Shown here: one piece after another, positions 56,701-64,000 of the stretch | Layout: each line of letters starts with the position of its first letter | Position numbering within the stretch: the stretch's first letter is position 1 | DNA from: an uncultured Oceanospirillaceae bacterium | GTDB taxonomy: Bacteria > Pseudomonadota > Gammaproteobacteria > Pseudomonadales > Balneatricaceae | Reading direction: 5' to 3' | Assembly (NCBI GenBank): GCA_937138495.1 | Contig: CAKZPE010000066.1 | Coordinates: 19,964 to 83,963, forward strand | Length of the DNA stretch: 64,000 bases | The notes under the pieces: model-generated | What the model was told of the DNA's origin: nothing | What the model saw: the letters and a program-made list of their open reading frames with translations, nothing else | Database searches by the model: none | Position numbers and translations under genes: made by a program

Positions 56701-59700
56701 CCTGGAAGGTGGGGGAACGCTGGAAAAGACAGTTGACCCTGTAGTGAATAACACCACTGCATTCTTCGCCAATAAGCTGATCCTGCCGACACTGGCAGGC
56801 AGCCGGGTGAAGGTGACCGCAAGGCTGCACCCGGTGGAATCCTCTGGCACCTCCCAGGACATTGAAACCGAACTGGACTTCAGAGTGGTGCCCGGTATAC
56901 CGGCCTCGGTAGAAGTAGTGTCGGAAGGGCAGATGTATGTTGCCGGCCATGGGGAATTGGAAATAGAGCTGACAGTAAAAGATGCCCACGGCAACATGGT
57001 TGAAGACGGTACCGCCGTTAACCTGAACATTGCCGGCTCTCTGCAGCTCAGTGGTGATGATCCTGGCGACAGCGGCGCGGTAACCCCTGAACTGGCAACC
57101 GTCGGTGGCAAAGTAAACCTTACTGTGCGTGGCACGGACTATGCTGAACAGGCAAATATCTCTTTCACCGCCGGAAATGTAACCGAATCCCTCGACGTTG
57201 AAGTACTGCCGTATCAGATAGAAATAGCCGGGTTGCCAGGCCAGTTATTGCAGGACAGCCGCAGTAACGTCAGCGTTACCGTTAAAGACTCCGAAAACAA
57301 CCCTGTACCGGGCCTTGAACTGGATCTGGCCACCACCTTTGGCCGTCTGGTCGATACCAAGGTCGTCACAAATGCATCCGGTGAGGCCACCACGCGTTAT
57401 ATCGCACCGAACGCGCAGGGCACAGCGAACTTCTCAGCAGTTGCAGGGTTCCAGGTTGAAAAACAAAGCCTGACAATTGTGCCGCCTCCGCCACCAACCG
57501 GGCCGGGTGAAGCACGTATAGAAAGCTACTTCACCAAACTGATTGGTGACAGAACCGCCGACGGTACCGTTACCTATAACCGATACGACGGCACCCCGGT
57601 CAATGTCGCCTATCAGACCTCCGCATTTGTGAACCTGCTGGGAGCCCCCGGTGAAACTGTTCAGCTGAAACTGGGTGACCTTTACAACCCTAACCGGCAC
57701 ATGCTGGCGGCATACTGGATGGACAGCGGTGTTAATGACATTGCCTCCGATGAAGTAGGTTTCAGCCCCGGTGAACTCTTCAATGTCCAGCGCCAAAAGG
57801 GCGGACCGGATGATGCCGGTTATAACTTCACCTTCGACCCGACACAAAAAGATGCCGAAGGTAAAGACATTCCCAGCCGTATGTCGGTGGAAAATGCCAA
57901 CCGCTATAAGTTAGAAGGTGACCTGAGCTTCTCCGTTGCGCTGAAACTGCAAAACCATGGCGGTACTGTTGTTAACCTGGGCAACGGGTTAAAGCTGACC
58001 TCGCAGGCAGACGGGCGCTTAACCCTGCAGGCGCAGGGGAATGACGCAGGCGGCGTACCGCTGATGGCAACCGTCAGCTCAGCCCCGGTGGCACTTGATC
58101 AGTGGTATAAAATTGCTGCACGGGTATCTGAACAGGAGCTGCTGTTAAGCATTGATGGCACCGAATACCGCCAGCCGTTTAATGCCACCCTGACGTACCA
58201 GGCAATTGAGCAAACTGCGTATGTAATCGATGAAGGCGTACTTAAGCCGGAACGGGATGCCGCAGGTGAAGCCATTATTACCCCGCAGGATCTGATTGTG
58301 GGTGATGCACTGGCAGGCCAGATTGCTTCACTCAAATGGTATGCCTGGCGTTCTGAACCGCTGGTACGGTTTGAAAATGGCCAGGAAGTGACCGACGTTA
58401 CTATCAGCGCTACCAGTACACAAAGTGTTGTCGTCAACAGTGCTGGCAAAATGCAGAGCTTCGGCGGTGCCCTTAGCCAGCAGCGTATTGCTGTTAGCGG
58501 CGGTGGGGACAACCAGAGCATTGTATTGGTCTCGCTGGATTTTTTTGAACGCCTCACCCGCTTTGCGGTTGATGCTGAATTCATTGACGGTGCACCGCCG
58601 ATTAATCAGCTAGCCATTGAAAATGGCAGTGCCTACAGCCTGCCGGGCTTGCAAAGCGTCGCTGCCAGCAGCATGCAAACCGTGGGTAACTTTCTGGTAA
58701 GCCCGGCCCATGCCTACGAAATAGGGTTCTGGGATGTTGTCGGCATTGTCGGTTCACTGATCGGGCTGGACAGTGTCGGCGTTATCTGGGATCAGCTGGG
58801 CAATATGGTTGCCGGGCGGGAAGTAGACATCGTGTCATTCTCCGTAGCCGTGCTCGACCTTCTGACGCTGTTCCCGCCCGCTGCGCCGTTAAAAGTGCTG
58901 GTAACCCCCGCCAAGCTTGCCATCAGAGTATTGCGGCTGGGGAACTCCAAAGCTACCCGCTACCTCGGCGGTGTGATTAAAAAAATGTACAACAAAGCAC
59001 TGGATAAAGACTTCTCACTGGTATTCCAGGGCATAGCCATGTTCATCATATTGGCAGATATGTATGAAGATGAAGAAGCCCGTGAAGGCCTGAAGGTACT
59101 GGCATCAACCATCAACTCCACAGATGACCTGCTGAGCTGGATGGAATACCTCTCACTGGCTGACCCCGAACTGCTGGAAGAAACCGCAGCCAATCTGGCA
59201 ATCCCGCAGGAACAGCAAATTGCCAGTAACCCGCTCTCATGGATTATTTCCAGTGCACATGCGGCACCAAAGGCAGAAGTAGGAAAGTTACTGGGTAGAG
59301 CACTGAAAGATTTAGCCCCAGTGATTGCTAAAGCTGATGCGCCGGCACAGTCTTTGGGTAAAGTTGCAAAAGTGATTAGAGGAAATCCCGCAGCGGTAAA
59401 ACAAATCACACCGTATGTGTTTGACAGGTCAATGTTGAGGGCTGCAGTCAAAGTGGTGGGTAAAGGTTCTCTGCAAAAGTTGAGAGGATATCTGGTCAAC
59501 TATAACGGGCGACGTATTCCCCCATTAACAATGATTCTGGTTGTTAGCTATTTGGAACAGCAGGTAGATGCTGGCTTATTGTTCCCTGAAGGAGAAGGAG
59601 AGCCTATTTTTGATGGGGAAAATGAGCCTGTCGGGGGAACACCTAACTACAATAACAGCCGTGAGCAGTTAAGGATTTTGTATGCTAAAGCTGCGCCCGC

Positions 59701-60487
59701 ACTTGTTGCTAAGAGTAAACAGGCAGGAGCGACTGTGAATATCGCTCACGGTGCCAGTTTCCATTTGTTGGAACTGGCAAAGCAGCAGTTGTTAGCAAAT
59801 ACAGGTGGCCCCGCTGTGATTGGTATTGAAGTTCCGCGTTCTATAAGAGTTTTTAATACAACGGAAGCGTTAAGAGATACAGATGTTAGTGGGTCTCGAA
59901 AGATAAAACGAATCATCGATATTATGACTGGAACATGGGCGACAGATGAAAATTGGATAGAAGTAAAGTCAATACGTTCGAAGAAGGGCAGTAAACAACC
60001 GCTCAGAAATATTGATCAGACACGCTGGGTATTTAAGTCGACGGGAAGAAATACTAATAATACTAAAGGAAGCCCGCATCGGCAGTTTATAACTGATCGT
60101 ATTGCTAAAAGCCAGGGCGCAAAATATGCAACAAATACAGATGCTGAGAAATACGGTCAGTCGGTTCAGCTAAAAGATAAACCTTATTTAACAGTCAGTT
60201 CTATACGGTGGCAATATCATAAATTTACAGCTGGTGTGAATAAGGACATTGTTAATCCGGATATAAAAATACTTCGAGATCTTCTTAAGAGGAATCCAAA
60301 AAATTCTGGTAACGGAGGAGAGAAAGCATTTTCTTTACAAACAAAAAATCAGACAAAAGATACTGCTGCGACATACATAAGATTGGCAAGTATCCAGACA
60401 TTTTTAACCTTGTTCGCTCGAAATAATACATCCGATATATTAGATTCAGCGAAAGAAGAATTAGATCAGCAGTTAAGGGGGAGTTGA
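53756..60487 (+). CDS. Secreted polymorphic toxin-like protein with C-terminal PD-(D/E)xK nuclease domain (2,243 aa)
   Basis: I prefer the ATG at 53756 (AGGAAA nine bases upstream) to the one at 53714, since it starts a signal peptide ending LLLPAASA at residue 40. Residues 41-1040 are mostly unrecognised. A carboxypeptidase-regulatory-like unit (VPNVRVSVSEFAYPG) and an EF-hand-like DFNGDGKTD motif are visible there. Residues 1049-1242 are two invasin-like Ig domains. Residues 1376-1549 are a LamG/concanavalin-like domain (LDQWYKIAARV). Residues 1655-1775 are hydrophobic (DVVGIVGSLIGLDSVGVIW). From about 1962 the DNA becomes AT-rich and the chain ends in a predicted nuclease: IIDIM with D2055, then WIEVKS with E2069 and K2071, then HRQFITDRI. 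This D-x13-E-x-K pattern followed by Q-x3-D fits PD-(D/E)xK toxins. The immunity candidate overlaps or abuts its stop. Confidence 0.88.
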   Translation: MKNIVSPSAALVTKLAQRLTRGITGFGLIAAALLLPAASADIAYKHGAVMARAVVLNQETGQPVLVEYDNQGNEVGEVSIPAEFSNSINRLQILSAAEYRSHQQRLADYQEARKNDLALGAELKSRDAFLNGTYPTADNSKNVPVPSLDASVQSVYYRGQSNRLTDDSSQLVLLTFPVDLSQNYLVRSNTKTLVLTEQGKVIAQSANNIAYRVGFYGNAADAQAPRETTARNNDDTIFGPVPNVRVSVSEFAYPGGVTSTGADGKYQLSYFLPPCPVGGFEFTTDVYAELRYQNFRPTGSPTIPYFLRRADWNYCFADLVKLHPLQPPVYVPQPPAVNPYPVDLWVDVMFLTGLVQLQNPDGSPVAITDTTEYHAFGEGPASTTQNRYDFNGDGKTDTAVKGRIEDTQDADGNTVKQFVADDTAAGNLQGIYFEAADVADNPPDLIRALDTQTRIDKPTGYLKTISRDDYQNTDILVFRESTGQLVVERIGLRDEEIDGSDSAKYFDETQKFFYRVMLRGPLDFNSNIGGGINRTGSFAEFSSKARMSEPFRSRDADHLKPGEKVRIVAINRATGYIGTARVQLSGAADNPASLLNVPVDDIVMRPPNLKVWAERDYSVEQGLTQGEQRNYLVGGEGAALTSDTKIAIYSEWLDHDGSPLPEGLGTDNGEQYGYTGRLAKIVSANLLAGAGIGQSNLANFPIPPGRQLQVLRLRDNQVVPEHFYIHISGTPQDDGPSFVTGSASAPYNNRPGKLTPFLAPLYDENSDLEANNLYRELTRNFDSATEGTVAPTKPLPAYAWQYRPEYQFSQYELEVQAINRQQQNSDGSTDTDNIIDLRNPVITSSDDLIQAMYSLISNQYERLEPIDGPQELILALGEEETRVTIGEDQSISFDNLDHLASLEPEDFLTMRLYTNQDAGNVLWEYAFQLANLFAIRDEDEPVDDDGTLVVSADEVEQEIRAELVGYEFRSPDNKPPLRAIWSLEGGGTLEKTVDPVVNNTTAFFANKLILPTLAGSRVKVTARLHPVESSGTSQDIETELDFRVVPGIPASVEVVSEGQMYVAGHGELEIELTVKDAHGNMVEDGTAVNLNIAGSLQLSGDDPGDSGAVTPELATVGGKVNLTVRGTDYAEQANISFTAGNVTESLDVEVLPYQIEIAGLPGQLLQDSRSNVSVTVKDSENNPVPGLELDLATTFGRLVDTKVVTNASGEATTRYIAPNAQGTANFSAVAGFQVEKQSLTIVPPPPPTGPGEARIESYFTKLIGDRTADGTVTYNRYDGTPVNVAYQTSAFVNLLGAPGETVQLKLGDLYNPNRHMLAAYWMDSGVNDIASDEVGFSPGELFNVQRQKGGPDDAGYNFTFDPTQKDAEGKDIPSRMSVENANRYKLEGDLSFSVALKLQNHGGTVVNLGNGLKLTSQADGRLTLQAQGNDAGGVPLMATVSSAPVALDQWYKIAARVSEQELLLSIDGTEYRQPFNATLTYQAIEQTAYVIDEGVLKPERDAAGEAIITPQDLIVGDALAGQIASLKWYAWRSEPLVRFENGQEVTDVTISATSTQSVVVNSAGKMQSFGGALSQQRIAVSGGGDNQSIVLVSLDFFERLTRFAVDAEFIDGAPPINQLAIENGSAYSLPGLQSVAASSMQTVGNFLVSPAHAYEIGFWDVVGIVGSLIGLDSVGVIWDQLGNMVAGREVDIVSFSVAVLDLLTLFPPAAPLKVLVTPAKLAIRVLRLGNSKATRYLGGVIKKMYNKALDKDFSLVFQGIAMFIILADMYEDEEAREGLKVLASTINSTDDLLSWMEYLSLADPELLEETAANLAIPQEQQIASNPLSWIISSAHAAPKAEVGKLLGRALKDLAPVIAKADAPAQSLGKVAKVIRGNPAAVKQITPYVFDRSMLRAAVKVVGKGSLQKLRGYLVNYNGRRIPPLTMILVVSYLEQQVDAGLLFPEGEGEPIFDGENEPVGGTPNYNNSREQLRILYAKAAPALVAKSKQAGATVNIAHGASFHLLELAKQQLLANTGGPAVIGIEVPRSIRVFNTTEALRDTDVSGSRKIKRIIDIMTGTWATDENWIEVKSIRSKKGSKQPLRNIDQTRWVFKSTGRNTNNTKGSPHRQFITDRIAKSQGAKYATNTDAEKYGQSVQLKDKPYLTVSSIRWQYHKFTAGVNKDIVNPDIKILRDLLKRNPKNSGNGGEKAFSLQTKNQTKDTAATYIRLASIQTFLTLFARNNTSDILDSAKEELDQQLRGS
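60475..60483 (+). promoter_or_regulatory. Ribosome binding site inside the toxin gene end
   Basis: AAGGGGGAG lies within the last codons of the toxin gene, six bases before the ATG at 60490 (three before the ATG at 60487). It supports translational coupling of toxin and immunity genes. Confidence 0.65.
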
Positions 60488-60489
60488 TG

Positions 60490-61431
60490 ATGAACGTAGT
60501 TGTATACCCACACTTGAAGCAAGCAGACTGGTTAAAGCAGAGGCGTAAAAACTGGAAAGCTGTGTTTGCTTACATGTTTTTAGAAGAGCCTAAGTATACC
60601 TGGAAACATATTGAAAAATATTACTTTGATGGTGATGTTGATTCTTTCATAAAGGGCAGTCTAGCTGTTTTAAAAAAACAAAAGATAAGCAGTGACAGGA
60701 TGCAGCCATATATTTATGAAGCAATTAAATATTCGCCGGCACAAAGTCGTGAACAATTAATGAGTGTTATTGAAAAGATGCTTTCTTGGTATGACAATAA
60801 CAAACAACAACTAGAGCCTCGCTATTATGATACGGCGATGTATAACTTTATAGAGATCCTTTATGACTTTGCAGATACACCTGAGGTTGGATTTAATGTG
60901 GATCTTGCCGATGATATGTTTTTTTGGCTATACGGCAATACTTATGATCCTGAGAGAGTTTTTCCGATCCCGTTAGGAAGCGATAAATGGCAGCCTAAAT
61001 TGATTGGTTATGACAGAATTATATTTTTATTAATGAGAAGGTTTAATCGGTACCTGTTTTACAAAAAGCTTAAGCCATATAACTTAGAGCTAGCTTCAAA
61101 AGTCGTAGAAGAACGGTATATGACATATTTACTGAGTTTGCTCAAGCATGTTGATGAAGACTTCTTTGTAGAAAAAGTTGTTGACAGAAGATACGTTAAC
61201 GAAAGAGGTATCAGTATTGGTTCGCAGCAGTTTGTAGTTAGATCATTTTTTATAAGACTTCTTGGCTATAAAGAGATTGGTGATAAAGAGTTCTATTGCA
61301 GAGATGAAGAACTGTATGAGACTCTTAAGCGTGAAGTTTTTGCTGTAAAGATGCCAGAAAAATTTGATAAATTTGTTGAGTTTGTTCATGAAAAGAAAGA
61401 AGAATCTCATGAATATGGTTTATGGGATTAA
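60490..61431 (+). CDS. Candidate immunity protein for the adjacent nuclease toxin (copy A)
   Basis: This is a cytosolic protein of about 313 residues with no signal peptide, rich in aromatic and charged residues and predicted mostly helical. Starts at 60484 (TTG), 60487 and 60490 (ATG) are all in frame. I chose 60490 for its spacing to AAGGGGGAG. Notable conserved stretches shared with the next gene are KYYFDGDVDS, a TPEVGF segment, a VFPIPLG segment with WQPKL, and LLGYK. Overlap with the toxin stop, AT-rich composition and a following paralogue fit an immunity role. PD-(D/E)xK toxins of the PoNe type often have DUF1910/DUF1911 immunity partners of similar length. I cannot confirm membership from motifs alone. 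Confidence 0.85.
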   Translation: MNVVVYPHLKQADWLKQRRKNWKAVFAYMFLEEPKYTWKHIEKYYFDGDVDSFIKGSLAVLKKQKISSDRMQPYIYEAIKYSPAQSREQLMSVIEKMLSWYDNNKQQLEPRYYDTAMYNFIEILYDFADTPEVGFNVDLADDMFFWLYGNTYDPERVFPIPLGSDKWQPKLIGYDRIIFLLMRRFNRYLFYKKLKPYNLELASKVVEERYMTYLLSLLKHVDEDFFVEKVVDRRYVNERGISIGSQQFVVRSFFIRLLGYKEIGDKEFYCRDEELYETLKREVFAVKMPEKFDKFVEFVHEKKEESHEYGLWD

Positions 61432-61471
61432 CTGAATTATTTTATTTATCCAGATAACAGGGACGTTATGA

Positions 61472-62410
61472 ATGAAACTTCCATCGTATGAGCATGTTAA
61501 CGATCCAGTATGGATAAAGAAAAGAAAAAAAGACTGGGAAAATATTTTCTATCGTGAAATGGATGAGCAAGCTAAGTATCGGTGGAAATATAAAGAAAAA
61601 TACTATTTTGATGGTGATGTTGACTCTTACATAGAAGGCAATATAAAGGCATCTAAGCGTGAAGGGGGATCTGTTGAAGGCTTAGATTGCCCTCATATTC
61701 CAGAAGGGATTATTTATTCACCGGCGGAAACAAAAGAACAGTTAATTGAGGCCATACAGTCGCTCGTAGGTTGGTTTCAACTTAATCGTGAAAAAGTGTT
61801 GCCTCGAGTCTGTTCAGGAGAAATGGCTTCATTCTTAAATACTCTGCCTAGGTTTGTTGGAACTCCAGAAGTTGGCTTTAGTCCGCAATTGGCTGATGAG
61901 ATGTTTTTTTGGATTTATGGTGAGGAGTATGATTCAAATCGTGTATTTCCAATACCTTTAGGGCCTGACAACTGGCAACCAAAGTTAATAAACTATAGTA
62001 ATATATTTTTTCTAATAGTAAGAAGGTATGTGTGGTGTTTGTTTGATGAAAATATAGCTGCTGATAAGCTAGAAGTTCAAAATTTTATATTTGAGAGTAA
62101 ATATCAACGTTACTTATTAAGTATGTTGCCATATGTAGATGTTGAATTTTTTTCAAAAGAACTATTTGATGACAGGTATATAAGTAAAAAAGGGGATTTG
62201 ATAGGAGGGTATCAGCTTGTTATTAGAAGGTTTTTTATGTCTTTGCTTGGATATAAGAGGCCAAGAGATAAAAAAATATTTTGTCGTGATTTTGAAAAAG
62301 CTGAAGATCTTAAAAGAAAAATACTTAACTTAAACATGCCTCCTGAGTTTGAAGACTTTGTCGACTTTATTAATGAGCAAAAAGAAAATGCTTATAGGTA
62401 TACAGAGTAA
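61472..62410 (+). CDS. Diverged paralogue of the immunity candidate (copy B)
   Basis: This 312-residue protein aligns with copy A along its whole length, by eye at roughly 40-45 percent identity. It has the same KYYFDGDVDS, TPEVGF, VFPIPLG, WQPKL and LLGYK segments. It starts at ATG 61472, 40 bp after copy A, with a purine-rich GGGA site upstream. Its DNA is very AT-rich, more so than copy A. Tandem orphan immunity genes commonly guard against toxin variants carried by relatives, and that is the likeliest reading. No signal peptide or membrane segment is seen. Confidence 0.85.
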   Translation: MKLPSYEHVNDPVWIKKRKKDWENIFYREMDEQAKYRWKYKEKYYFDGDVDSYIEGNIKASKREGGSVEGLDCPHIPEGIIYSPAETKEQLIEAIQSLVGWFQLNREKVLPRVCSGEMASFLNTLPRFVGTPEVGFSPQLADEMFFWIYGEEYDSNRVFPIPLGPDNWQPKLINYSNIFFLIVRRYVWCLFDENIAADKLEVQNFIFESKYQRYLLSMLPYVDVEFFSKELFDDRYISKKGDLIGGYQLVIRRFFMSLLGYKRPRDKKIFCRDFEKAEDLKRKILNLNMPPEFEDFVDFINEQKENAYRYTE

Positions 62411-62454
62411 TCGAGTCAAAGAGTTAGCCTGTGTTTCTTTATATATGAATTGTA

Positions 62455-62460
62455 TATAAT
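62455..62460 (+). promoter_or_regulatory. Candidate -10 box before the 62510 gene
   Basis: A perfect TATAAT lies in a very AT-rich stretch 50 bp upstream of the next start codon. No good -35 is visible at the usual spacing, so this is only a candidate promoter. It suggests the next gene can be transcribed apart from the toxin operon. Confidence 0.4.
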
Positions 62461-62509
62461 ATAAAACCCTATTGTACCAATATTAGATTTATTTAAGGGA
62501 GTTAAATAA

Positions 62510-63400
62510 ATGAGTAGTTCTCTCAGTATTGAAGTGCTTTTCGCAAAAAAGAGTAAGTCTGTCATAGCCGAGCTGGAAGAAGAAGTTGATACGTTTTTAT
62601 CGTCGAACGATATCGATGAATACACGTCATATAGCGAGTCAGACAAGAAGTTTTACATTAAAGTATTTGAAGATGATGATCCGGATCTCAACAGTCAGAT
62701 ACTGGGTATTATTGCCCGGTATGATGTGAAGCGTTGTTTCTCTTCACACTATTTGGATTACACAGATGATGAAGTCTTCTATGCCCTGGATAAAGGGCAA
62801 GTTGTTACGTTCGAGTCAGAAAAGGAACGCAGAGCCTACTTTAAAGACAGCGGAAAGCCGACCATAGAAAGTACGTTTTACGCAATGGCGGGGGATGAAA
62901 GCTCAATTTTTATACGATTGAAATTCATGGAGAAAGACGAACTCAAGCAAGTAACCGGTATCTTCACAAGGATGCTGGAAGCTGATGATAAAGAAGCAGC
63001 GCTGGGCGTATTCAAGTCTGAGTTTAATAATCTGTGGGCGACAATGGACACGGATTCTGAATACGACTTTCCCAATACTACGAATAAATACAGTGGCTTA
63101 AGCGTAGGTGATGATCAGTTCATTAAAGATATCGCCTGTGTCGAAGTCAAAGGCAAGCATTTGTACCTTGGTTTTATCTCCCCACGGGCTGCGGATATTG
63201 TCTGGGATCGCTGTCATGACAATGATCAGACCGGCAAGCCTAATCTCACCAATAATTTGTACATGTTCCCCGAAGTCGTATCTGAAGGTGTTCAGGCTAA
63301 GGTAAGAGTAAAAGGGCGCCCGCGGGAATATGTGTTTGGATACTACGACGCCGTGCATATGGAACGGGTGCCGCGCTTAAAAGACAATGTGTGGCAATAG
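62510..63400 (+). CDS. Uncharacterised acidic cytosolic protein
   Basis: This 296-residue protein starts at ATG 62510 with AAGGGAG eight bases upstream, a strong site. It has no signal peptide or membrane helix. It is acidic (for example VFEDDDPDLN and EELEEEVDTF) and predicted mixed alpha/beta, with a GRPREYVFGYYDAVHMERVP segment near the end. I do not recognise the family. Base composition rises back from the AT-rich immunity genes toward the local average. Its place just after two immunity candidates makes another immunity or accessory function possible, but nothing in the sequence proves it. Confidence 0.8.
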   Translation: MSSSLSIEVLFAKKSKSVIAELEEEVDTFLSSNDIDEYTSYSESDKKFYIKVFEDDDPDLNSQILGIIARYDVKRCFSSHYLDYTDDEVFYALDKGQVVTFESEKERRAYFKDSGKPTIESTFYAMAGDESSIFIRLKFMEKDELKQVTGIFTRMLEADDKEAALGVFKSEFNNLWATMDTDSEYDFPNTTNKYSGLSVGDDQFIKDIACVEVKGKHLYLGFISPRAADIVWDRCHDNDQTGKPNLTNNLYMFPEVVSEGVQAKVRVKGRPREYVFGYYDAVHMERVPRLKDNVWQ

Positions 63401-64000
63401 TTTCCTGTTTGGATGCTTTACAACCGGATGATGAATATGATCCTGGGTTTCAGAGCGCGATTACGGGACCAGGTCTTGCCTTTTGCTAGAGATTATTTTT
63501 TGTAGGAGTAAGTCAAAAGACAAGACCTGGCCCTGAAGCCTTTGTGGGTAACGTAAGTATGAATTTATAAAATGGCACAGCGATATGAGAATTTATAAAG
63601 CTATATATCCATTTTCGGTGCAGTAAGGAGAGTGTTAGTAGCTACAGTTATTTATGTGAATAGCTCACCCGGATATGTACCGGCAGTGGGGAGTTTGCAT
63701 CAGTATGTGCAGCAAGCTGAATGGCTGAGTATCGTTAAGTTCTTTTTACGCCGTGGGGTAAATTTCAGCCGACTTGTTTACGATAAAGAATCAGCGACAG
63801 ACCCTGATGCTGGACAAATGAGTGTTCAAGATCCCTGTAAATTAACGTTTAGTAAATAAGTTGGGTAGTTAGGTATGCTTAATAGCTGTAATTTATAGTT
63901 ATCGATAGCTCGGGTATTAGTAAGTTGATGATAACAAGTATCACCCAGTTTTAAACCTGGCAGTTTAGTTAGCCAAAAATAACAGCCAGGAAGAGACAAT
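63401..64000. other. Right-end intergenic region
   Basis: These 600 bp hold no gene I would call with confidence. An inverted repeat lies at 63465-63533. A 75-codon GTG frame at 63632-63859 has an AAGGAG only one base before its start and no recognisable content. The last bases, AGGAAGAG at 63988-63995 followed by ACAAT, look like a ribosome binding site with an ATG starting at 63999, so a plus-strand gene may begin at the edge. Confidence 0.5.
63465..63533. repeat. Long imperfect inverted repeat (hairpin-forming)
   Basis: The left arm (63465-63485) and right arm (63514-63533) pair over about 20 bases with one mismatch and one bulge, around a 28-base loop. The cores are CCAGGTCTTG and CAAGACCTGG. 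It lies 65 bp after the stop of the 62510 gene. It could be an interspersed palindromic element of the REP type or a transcription terminator without a U-tract. I favour an interspersed element, since such arms are longer than most terminators. Confidence 0.65.

Noticed and set aside
55979..56989. A 336-codon minus-strand open frame inside the toxin-like gene
   Set aside because: It is antisense to a well-supported coding frame with signal peptide and domains. GC-rich coding DNA often leaves such frames open. It has no ribosome site or recognisable content.
53756..60487. Rhs or CdiA-type toxin identity
   Set aside because: I see no YD repeats, no Rhs core motif, no FhaB-like haemagglutinin repeats and no TPS domain.
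63632..63859. 75-codon GTG frame near the right end
   Set aside because: The AAGGAG site is only one base from the GTG, and the product shows no domain or signal. It could be a remnant, but cannot be supported as a gene.

Overview
The window looks like a marine gammaproteobacterial chromosome, with an Oceanospirillales-type feel. This rests on a proteobacterial type II secretion (Gsp) operon in the usual C-to-L order, lipoprotein and Sec signal peptides of Gram-negative type, and moderate GC. It is an inference and I cannot name a genus.

Layout. Positions 1-8749 (minus strand) hold a tightly packed type II secretion operon, gspC-D-E-F-G-H-I-J-K and the first 105 codons of gspL, which runs off the left edge. 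A 353-bp divergent spacer follows, then an uncharacterised lipoprotein gene (9103-10002, plus). Everything after that is on the plus strand. A single gene of about 36.1 kb (10219-46323) encodes a predicted secreted protein of about 12,034 residues. It is built from Ig-like repeats, then a module of beta-propeller/LVIVD-type segment + SbsA-like Ig + TIG/IPT domains repeated about seven times, then further propellers and Ig domains, a thrombospondin type 3 (TSP3) calcium-binding segment, and a Gly/Tyr/Asp repeat tail. Two lipoproteins of the PpiC/SurA peptidyl-prolyl isomerase type follow (46381-48107). Next are a 1,836-residue secreted protein with two MshQ-like modules and an exact 225-bp TSP3 tandem repeat (48182-53692), and a 2,243-residue secreted protein (53756-60487) whose AT-rich C-terminus carries a D-x13-E-x-K motif typical of PD-(D/E)xK nucleases.

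The nuclease-like gene overlaps or abuts a small cytosolic protein gene (60490-61431), and a diverged paralogue of that protein follows at 61472-62410. This is the classic toxin/immunity arrangement of polymorphic toxins. A further unrecognised acidic protein (62510-63400) follows behind a candidate promoter, and the last 600 bp are mostly non-coding with one long imperfect inverted repeat.

Working model (inference): genes 10219-62410 form a contact-dependent or surface-displayed toxin system. A giant fibre and a calcium-binding accessory protein would present or anchor a nuclease toxin, two periplasmic PPIase chaperones would help these Ig-rich chains fold, and the small paralogues would give self-protection. 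No TpsB/CdiB, T1SS, T6SS or Rhs/YD-repeat component is visible here. The divergently encoded T2SS is therefore the nearest candidate exporter, a link the sequence suggests but does not prove.
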